Part shown: piece after piece, positions 57,931-64,000 of the stretch
Layout: every line of letters begins with the position of its first letter
Numbering within the stretch: the stretch's first letter is position 1
Program-made: the position numbers and the translations under genes
From: Spirochaetota bacterium
Lineage (GTDB): Bacteria; Spirochaetota; UBA4802; JAGODF01
Reading direction: 5' to 3'
Assembly: GCA_029974015.1 (NCBI GenBank)
Contig: JARKUF010000048.1
Location: 62,001 to 126,000 of the forward strand
Length of the DNA: 64,000 nucleotides
The notes under the pieces: model-generated
What the model was told of the DNA's origin: nothing
The model's database searches: none
What the model saw: the letters and a program-made list of their open reading frames with translations, nothing else

Positions 57931-60900
57931 ATGAAGAACATATTCACCAGAACACTCCGGGCAGTCCTTTGCCTTGGCCTGCCATTGGCTTTCATCGTTT
58001 CATGCTCGGAATACGATCTGTCAAATTTTCAGGTGAACGACAACATAGAATACCGGATGTTCAATCTGCTTGACGATTATCCTTCCCTCTATGAAGCGGT
58101 GAACTCCCTCGACCAGACAACCTTTAACAGGCATCTGGGAGATGCGGTTAATTTCAAAAAGGACCAGTTCATTACGATGCAGGAGGACACCATCAACCTT
58201 CTGAGCTACAACACGGACCAAGATGGTCCATATAATCCCGCAACGGGTGAGGGTTATCATGAGGCGCATCCTGTTCCTAAGATGCTTAGGCTTGTGCGGA
58301 CCCTTGTGGGGCGCATTAACCAGCAGGACTCTATCGATAACGACGATGACTACAATTCCTATGCGGCGGATTTCTTCGATTTATTGGACGCGTTCCGCGA
58401 GGCGGACATTGGCTACGAGGCGGACATTCTGGATATCATTCAAAAAGGGAGCGAGTATGCCCTGGAAAGGGAATATGCCGACCCAGGGTACATGCTTAAA
58501 AACGCGGAGGAGGCCCTTGCGGACGCCATCGACCCCAGACATCGTATTGCCGCACAGCACAATCAGGAAGTACTTGGGAAACAGCTTATCCAGTCTAATT
58601 CGAGCATAACGGTGAATGGCGCCGGGAAACTTGTCCCGGACGGAAGCGGGACCCCCATTGGTTTGGGCAATTCTGTAAAGGGAGTGGGGGCCTTGCTGAA
58701 AGGTGTGTTCGAGCTTTTACAGGACAATGATCTTCGCGATAGCCTCTACGATGTTATCCGCGAGCTTGGCGCTATGTCCGCCGCCAAAATACCTACATCG
58801 GTTCCCGCTTACTCTAACGGAACCTATGCTACTGACGGTTACAAGCGCGTAAAGGACATAATGCGCGAGGAGATAGAGAATAATGAGGATTTCTTTACTG
58901 TGGGGGGCAAGGTATACAGCGGCGCCAATGACATTTACCGCCGCAGGACCGCGAACGAATACAGCGACTCCGAACTTCGCAATGTGAAGAAGGAGACCCT
59001 GCCTCCCATGATGTCCCTGCTTTTAAGGACGGACCGTCCGGGTACCATGTTTGCGGACAGGGGCGAGAAGGAATATTTCGCGGAGCGTTTTGTGACCAAT
59101 CTGAACCGTCTTAATGTGGATTGGGACAAGGCCCATTTAGAAGAGTCACTTTACGACATGATACGGTTTGATCCATACGGACGTGACCGTACGAGTTCGG
59201 CAAATCACCCGGTAATAGGAAGACCTGCATACGATTTCAGCATTCTTGAGGCTTTGATGACCACCGGCGGCGTGACCACAAATTTGGGGTGGTTCGACGG
59301 AGGGAAGACCAACGAGCAGGATTATATTCCAAATTCCGAGCATGGCCACGGGGCCCCATCGGGCAACATTACTTTAAATGATTCCGTCTTTGCCATGCAA
59401 ACATCAAAGGACGGCACCACAGGGGACACCATGTACGAGCTTATCCTTGTGGATGACGCACGGCATAACAACCGCATTTTCCGAAGCAAGGACCCCTTCA
59501 CGCTGGCGGACGCTAATGCCGGGAAGTGCAATATTTCATTTGACCAGAATTACTGCGCGCTCAACTTCCTCGCAACCCACAGCGTGGGAGACATTGGCCA
59601 CCCCACTGGAGGAAATCCAAACCGCACAACATCGGGCAAAAATCAGTTTGTTCCCTACAGCCCATCAGGGACGAAGGACACAAACACTGCTGCTTTTAAT
59701 ATGAACTGGGTGGCCCGAGGATGTTGGAACGGGGAAGGACCTTACTATTTCGCAGACCCAACAGCAGCTTCAACGGAGATAAATGGAAAGTCATATTATC
59801 GCTACATTAGGCCCAATAGAAAGACTTATGCGTATGTGCATAAGGACGAAGCCGATCCTCAGGATTCCAGCAAGTGGGAATACATCTACCCTGGCGAGGG
59901 AGGAGATCCGTTAGATGTTATAAACTATATAGGAGATATGCCGCTTACGAATGCGGTCTATCATTCCAGCAAAGAGGTTAAAAACAGATTTGTAGTTTTA
60001 GAATTTAAAATTCGCATTAAGATCGGTCCAAGTGTCAATGCAGTTGTTAGCTTTGGTCCTTTGTGGACCTATAGTATTGGTGATGTTATAACAAGGATAA
60101 ACAACGCAATATCAGCCGCTGGCGGTCCAAATAATCTTTGCTCCGCTTATGGATCATTTCTTAAGATTGTAGCACCGCCGGGACAAACTATCCAAATCAG
60201 CAATGCGAATAACCCGGATGCTTTGGGTGATAACCCCGTGCAGGTTTTTCTCCAGGATGATTTTGCAGATGATGAAGTGTTAAGCATCAATCCAAATAGC
60301 TTAAAAATTACCCAGGAGGCGAAAATACATTTCAATATTGACAATGCCGTCAATAAGGATGTAACATTTAGCGTTGCCAGCCCTGATAATGATGGTTGGT
60401 GGTCTGCGGCGGAACTCGGAGCTTACTTACAAGCGCAATTAGGCTCCGATTATATCAATGCCACTGACCAGGGAATTGTTATAGAAGGGAAGAGCACGGT
60501 TGAAGGCGTTGCTAAAGTCGAACTCAACGATGTGTACGGTAACGGCATGGCCGAAATTTTTGGTTCGCAAACGAGTTCGGTGAGCAGGACGGTAGTAGAG
60601 CGTTATCACCGATATCGTCCGGCATGGCGCACCGACCACTATCTTATAAAATTGGACAGGGGAATATTTGCTCCGCACGACATGTCCAGTGGTTCGGCCA
60701 CAGCGGCATCGCCTTTTATAATCAATGAAATCATCCCGGAGAGTGAGCCCAAGCGCGCCTGCGCAAGTCAGGAAGAGGCGATCTATAGAAACCTCCAGTG
60801 GCTCCTTACGGAAAAAAAGATCGTTCTTATCGTACCCATGTATCTTTATGTTAACTTTATTGGCTGTACTGGAGAGCTTGGCTTTTTCCAGGTTATTGAA

Positions 60901-62790
60901 GGCAATGGCTTTGAGGGATTGGTGAACGCCCGAAAGTACAGAAGTAACATGGATTGGGCAAAGAAGGGCACAACGGGGAAATCCGTTATTCCCGGCGACT
61001 ACCGGCTCTATGTCCTGGCGACATCCGGCACCAAGGTTGGCGGTCTGGTGGATCTTAATATTGACAAGGTGCTTGATACAATGGGGCATGGTTCGTCAAA
61101 TCCGGCCATAATTCCCCACGGGTTCGCTTCCATATCTCGCATGGCCTTCCCGAGGAGTGAGGTAAAAAATCTTAGTCCCGGATATACTACTGAATACGGT
61201 ATTAGCTATGGCAACACGAAGACTTTCCAGAATATATCGGTTGGTTCCCGTGAATTCGAGGTAGATGAAAGTGACCCGGTGTGGAGCCGGCGAAACGGCC
61301 TGGTGCCGGTAATAGTATCGGCCCTTGCCACCGCGTGGGAGATGTCCGACATGACTCACAGGGGCATCCTTAGCGTTTTGGATTCACAGTTTGCGTCATT
61401 GAAGCCGCTTTTCTTTTACAACAGGCGGACAACAGGGGTTATGCGCCAATCATGGCTTCCCCGGATTGCCGGCAGTGAAGCCAATCTGTACGATTTCATG
61501 CGTCCGGATTCAAAAGTGCCGGGTTTTGATGTTGGAGTTAATTCTGAAACGGGCTGGTTTGGAGGCTGGAGCGTGCGCGATTGGTACCAGCTTAAGAGCA
61601 TGCCCACATCGATGACATTTATGGTAGACAGCGATCCGAGCACAAACCGTTCCGACAGAACGAAGCGGGCGGACGGTCTTATTGCCGCGCTCACATTTTA
61701 TGATCCTTTTACAGAGCGTGGCGATGGCAACTTGCCGAACACCCGCCTTATCACCAAGTTGATAAAGGTCCTTGACAAAGTAGGGGGTGCCGGGTTTGCC
61801 GACCCGGATGCCGCGGGTGTGGATGATGGGGACCTTTCGACCTATGGAACGCGAAGAAAGCTGTTCTACGGCGCCGAGCAGTTCATGACTACCCAACGCA
61901 TCATTAAGGAAGCTTCGACGCTTAACCTTACCACCATAGATGAGACAAATTACAAGAACCTGAATCATCCTTCGTGGATGTTCACGAGGAAGGTTGATGC
62001 TAATAGCGACGGCATCTATGACGACATCCGTCCGGAAGATGTGGTTGTGGACGAGGGCCTCGATATCAGCATAGGTTCCGATGCGCTGGGAATGGGTCTT
62101 GCGGTATATCCTGACGAGCGCGATCCGGCACATCCCGGTTATAATGGGAAGAGCTGGTACTTTTTCAATGACGCGGCGGACAAGGCCATTGAATTTACAA
62201 GCGACCTGGGGCAGGGAGCGGGCAGGTTCAACGCGACCGAAAACCTCATCTCCCTCATCGATAAGTTTGTAACAAAGGTGAACCCCACTCAGGCCCAGAT
62301 TGACGGTCTGGTTCACACCCTCGGGATTATGCAGACCGAGTATCAGACCGACCTTGGCGGCGGCAGGTGGGTGTATCCTGAGGACCTTCTTGACATACAG
62401 ACGAGATATATGCCCACAATCATGGACCTTAACAAGGAAAACGGGTTGGCTTCCTCTGAATTCACCCATGCGCTCATGCAAAACGGAAGCCTTGTCGAGT
62501 ATATTCTCAATACCATGTCCACTCCGTATCAGACCAGCGAAATTTTCAGCGACCTCTATGGATTGCTAAGCCACAGGCTTATTGCAGGCAATGAGGACAG
62601 CTACAATTCCGTTCTCTGGAGCGACCTCGTTGAAATGCAGGAGGGGCTTGTAGAGTCTATACGAAACGGCGTTCCCATGGTGGAATTCACCGAGGCGCAG
62701 GACTTCCAGTACAATGGCCCGTTTGGTGAAAGCATATTCTCAGTTTGGGACCCCTTTGGGGACCTTGGCAGGGTGTTCTCCCAACCTTGA
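57931..62790 (+). CDS. Giant (1619-residue) lipoprotein of unknown function
   Basis: ATG 57931 (MKNIFTRTLRAVL) has a GGGGGAAG ribosome-binding site and starts a lipoprotein signal peptide with lipobox FIVSC, Cys24 or so being acylated. The longer start 57919 adds four residues and is less likely. Most of the protein has no domain I recognise; it is rich in Asp, Asn, Tyr and Trp, with calcium-loop-like DANSDGIYDD near residue 1360. Two consecutive modules at about residues 686-790 and 790-880 resemble flagellin/hook-protein IN repeats (GWWSAAELGAYLQAQLG...GIVIEGKS), and the DNA encoding them is clearly AT-richer. It is followed by a FadL-like barrel gene. Surface or periplasmic location is inferred. 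Confidence 0.85.
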   Translation: MKNIFTRTLRAVLCLGLPLAFIVSCSEYDLSNFQVNDNIEYRMFNLLDDYPSLYEAVNSLDQTTFNRHLGDAVNFKKDQFITMQEDTINLLSYNTDQDGPYNPATGEGYHEAHPVPKMLRLVRTLVGRINQQDSIDNDDDYNSYAADFFDLLDAFREADIGYEADILDIIQKGSEYALEREYADPGYMLKNAEEALADAIDPRHRIAAQHNQEVLGKQLIQSNSSITVNGAGKLVPDGSGTPIGLGNSVKGVGALLKGVFELLQDNDLRDSLYDVIRELGAMSAAKIPTSVPAYSNGTYATDGYKRVKDIMREEIENNEDFFTVGGKVYSGANDIYRRRTANEYSDSELRNVKKETLPPMMSLLLRTDRPGTMFADRGEKEYFAERFVTNLNRLNVDWDKAHLEESLYDMIRFDPYGRDRTSSANHPVIGRPAYDFSILEALMTTGGVTTNLGWFDGGKTNEQDYIPNSEHGHGAPSGNITLNDSVFAMQTSKDGTTGDTMYELILVDDARHNNRIFRSKDPFTLADANAGKCNISFDQNYCALNFLATHSVGDIGHPTGGNPNRTTSGKNQFVPYSPSGTKDTNTAAFNMNWVARGCWNGEGPYYFADPTAASTEINGKSYYRYIRPNRKTYAYVHKDEADPQDSSKWEYIYPGEGGDPLDVINYIGDMPLTNAVYHSSKEVKNRFVVLEFKIRIKIGPSVNAVVSFGPLWTYSIGDVITRINNAISAAGGPNNLCSAYGSFLKIVAPPGQTIQISNANNPDALGDNPVQVFLQDDFADDEVLSINPNSLKITQEAKIHFNIDNAVNKDVTFSVASPDNDGWWSAAELGAYLQAQLGSDYINATDQGIVIEGKSTVEGVAKVELNDVYGNGMAEIFGSQTSSVSRTVVERYHRYRPAWRTDHYLIKLDRGIFAPHDMSSGSATAASPFIINEIIPESEPKRACASQEEAIYRNLQWLLTEKKIVLIVPMYLYVNFIGCTGELGFFQVIEGNGFEGLVNARKYRSNMDWAKKGTTGKSVIPGDYRLYVLATSGTKVGGLVDLNIDKVLDTMGHGSSNPAIIPHGFASISRMAFPRSEVKNLSPGYTTEYGISYGNTKTFQNISVGSREFEVDESDPVWSRRNGLVPVIVSALATAWEMSDMTHRGILSVLDSQFASLKPLFFYNRRTTGVMRQSWLPRIAGSEANLYDFMRPDSKVPGFDVGVNSETGWFGGWSVRDWYQLKSMPTSMTFMVDSDPSTNRSDRTKRADGLIAALTFYDPFTERGDGNLPNTRLITKLIKVLDKVGGAGFADPDAAGVDDGDLSTYGTRRKLFYGAEQFMTTQRIIKEASTLNLTTIDETNYKNLNHPSWMFTRKVDANSDGIYDDIRPEDVVVDEGLDISIGSDALGMGLAVYPDERDPAHPGYNGKSWYFFNDAADKAIEFTSDLGQGAGRFNATENLISLIDKFVTKVNPTQAQIDGLVHTLGIMQTEYQTDLGGGRWVYPEDLLDIQTRYMPTIMDLNKENGLASSEFTHALMQNGSLVEYILNTMSTPYQTSEIFSDLYGLLSHRLIAGNEDSYNSVLWSDLVEMQEGLVESIRNGVPMVEFTEAQDFQYNGPFGESIFSVWDPFGDLGRVFSQP

Positions 62791-62849
62791 GGTGATGTGG
62801 GATGATGAACGGTAAAGGCGCAAAAGCGCCGCATTGAAAAACAAGCTGG

Positions 62850-62880
62850 GCCCCTGCTTTACCGGCAGGGGCGGCTTTTA
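62850..62880 (+). terminator. Hairpin after the giant lipoprotein gene
   Basis: GCCCCTGC and GCAGGGGC form a perfect 8-bp stem with a 7-base loop, followed by GGCTTTTA. The T run is short, so termination may be partial, letting some transcription continue into the FadL-like gene. Confidence 0.5.
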
Positions 62881-62956
62881 TACGGCATGCCGGGGGAGGG
62901 ACGCCTTTTCCCCTTTGCCGAACTATAAAAAATTATTCTGTGTCCGGAGGGTCCAC

Positions 62957-64000
62957 ATGTCACGATTCGTTCCACTTTTTCTGGCGGTCCTCATTATCCT
63001 GCCCGCGCAGGCGATGGCCGGCAGTTTTGCCAACACTCATGGTTTTTCGGCGAAAGGTATCGCCATGGGCAATGCCATGACCGCGGTGGTAAACGACTGG
63101 TCTTCAGTATATTACAACATCTCGGGCCTTGGGAAAACGAAGGACATCTTTATACCTGCAAAAGCTTCGGTAGGGAAGACCGGATCGCTTACAATCGGCA
63201 AGCTCCAGGCAAAAGCGCTTGCTGAAAAGGACAAGGCAGTTGAACCGGTTCCTGAAGCCGAAAGCCCCATAAACGAGCTTGCGGTGACATTCATGTATTC
63301 CTATCCGGTATTCAAGATAGACATTGATAGAAGGAACCCATTAGACAACGCGCCCATGGATACGAAGGCCGCCGAACAGCTTAACTATGGGATTATGATA
63401 ATAGGCGCGGCGATCGACATAAACAAGGTGTATCGCCTGCCGAGTTTCATTTCCTCGGCGCGTCTGGGCCTGGGGCTGGGCACGCCCGCGGACGGTAAGG
63501 CCACAAAGGTGAACGACATCGATTTGCGCACCCACAACTGGCTTGGCTATGGCCGGGAGGCCCAGGTTGCGACTATCATCGCCGGTGTGGGCTTCGGCTT
63601 TCTAAACGATATGTTCGGAGTTGGAGTGGGGGCCCAGATTTCCTTCCACGGAGAGGGCGCGGTACTGGTAAACAATGTCGAGGTTGGTCCGGCAAACCAG
63701 ACGCCCCCCGCCCAGTCGAGGATGGACCTGGCGACGGTCCCTTCCATTGTTGCCGGGCTTTATTTCAAGCCGGAGAAGCTTACCCCGGCCCTCAAGGGCC
63801 TTGAGATAGGCGCGGCATACAAACAGGAATCGTTTATGAAGATATACCCCTTTAGCACTGGAACGGTGCTTAAGGTTGGCAACTCATCGATGACGCTGGC
63901 GATGTGTATTTACGACTACTATGTGCCCCATGCGGTGAGTGCGGGGATTTCCTACACTCGCTGGAACACCACCCTGTCCATTGACGCCGAGTATCAGATG
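62957..64000 (+). CDS. FadL/OmpP1-like outer-membrane transport protein (3' end outside window)
   Basis: From ATG 62957, with GGAGG 7 bp upstream, the frame is open to the last base (348 codons). The signal peptide (VPLFLAVLIILPAQAMA) is followed by a mature N-terminus GSFANTHGFSAKGIAMGNAMTAVVNDWSSVYYN, the FadL/OMPP1/TodX plug-region pattern (gxsaxgmgxAxxAxxxdxsavyyNPAgl; here NISGL). Later Gly- and aromatic-rich strands such as GVGVGAQISFHG and VSAGISYTRWNTTLSIDAEY are barrel-like. Such proteins pass hydrophobic compounds across the outer membrane. Its place behind the giant lipoprotein gene suggests they could work together; that is inference. Confidence 0.85.
   Translation, partial: MSRFVPLFLAVLIILPAQAMAGSFANTHGFSAKGIAMGNAMTAVVNDWSSVYYNISGLGKTKDIFIPAKASVGKTGSLTIGKLQAKALAEKDKAVEPVPEAESPINELAVTFMYSYPVFKIDIDRRNPLDNAPMDTKAAEQLNYGIMIIGAAIDINKVYRLPSFISSARLGLGLGTPADGKATKVNDIDLRTHNWLGYGREAQVATIIAGVGFGFLNDMFGVGVGAQISFHGEGAVLVNNVEVGPANQTPPAQSRMDLATVPSIVAGLYFKPEKLTPALKGLEIGAAYKQESFMKIYPFSTGTVLKVGNSSMTLAMCIYDYYVPHAVSAGISYTRWNTTLSIDAEYQM

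Noticed and set aside
61510-62481. Minus-strand frame of 323 codons inside the giant lipoprotein gene
   Set aside because: No ribosome-binding site and no recognisable domain; the plus strand is one continuous 1619-residue protein.

Overview
The window looks like a chromosomal segment of an uncultured, moderately GC-rich, anaerobic Gram-negative bacterium. A Spirochaetota lineage is my best guess. The reasons are several SpoIIE-type PP2C phosphatases fused to 7TM or PAS/GAF sensors, a protein with two cyclic-nucleotide-binding domains and a C-terminal HTH, and a small repeat-like protein (30753-31115) that resembles a conserved spirochaete protein as far as I remember. There is no 16S rRNA or ribosomal marker, so this placement is tentative; a deltaproteobacterium-like anaerobe is the main alternative. 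Anaerobic metabolism is shown by a ferredoxin-dependent 2-oxoacid oxidoreductase, a tungsten aldehyde:ferredoxin oxidoreductase and an acyl-CoA dehydrogenase/ETF operon. Lipoproteins, beta-barrel proteins and a FadL-like protein show that there is an outer membrane.

Layout. 1-3042: end of an oligopeptide-type ABC operon (binding protein plus two permeases, no ATPases in view). 3053-5791: four-gene 2-oxoacid:ferredoxin oxidoreductase operon. 6057-9021: signalling operon (HATPase protein, MarC, response regulator-PP2C). 9278-12036: TPR/transglutaminase-like protein, small lipoprotein and a barrel protein behind a palindrome-controlled promoter. 12252-16598: PAS-GAF-PP2C sensor, a cereblon-type CULT protein coupled to a TtcA-like tRNA thiolase, and a six-cysteine secreted microprotein. 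16605-21450: hybrid kinase, tRNA-Ala(CGC), tandem-RHH protein, metallo-hydrolase, nitroreductase. 21722-28727: SH3b protein, GT39-like glycosyltransferase, 7TMR-DISM phosphatase, trans-sulfuration enzyme, alpha/beta hydrolase. 28810-30569: AMP nucleosidase and class II fructose-bisphosphate aldolase. 31138-35938: two lipid kinase-like proteins, AOR and a double class II aldolase in one overlapping operon. 36254-43946: another 7TMR-DISM phosphatase, PfkB kinase, a second tandem-RHH protein, an Fe-S protein, Fic, and a NagX-like membrane protein. 44135-47531: acyl-CoA dehydrogenase, EtfB, EtfA and a ParB-like protein. 47561-53202: GNAT, HemB, HemL, a degenerate histidine kinase, PanE. 53274-56547: AsmA-like protein and dual-cNMP regulator. 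56827-57132: 131-bp tandem repeats. 57201-64000: a small protein, a 1619-residue lipoprotein behind a strong promoter, and a FadL-like barrel running off the window.

The most unusual content is (i) a bacterial CULT protein whose tri-tryptophan cage has exactly the spacing of human cereblon, translationally coupled to a tRNA thiolation enzyme; (ii) a dispersed palindromic element found about eight times, seven of them in the leader of a gene; (iii) the lipid kinase-AOR-aldolase operon; (iv) a paralogous family of single-chain double ribbon-helix-helix proteins; and (v) a secreted microprotein with mirror-symmetric cysteine spacing 3-6-9-6-3.

Many start codons were moved inward from the longest open frame, using ribosome-binding sites, promoters or family N-termini; the reasons are given in each entry.
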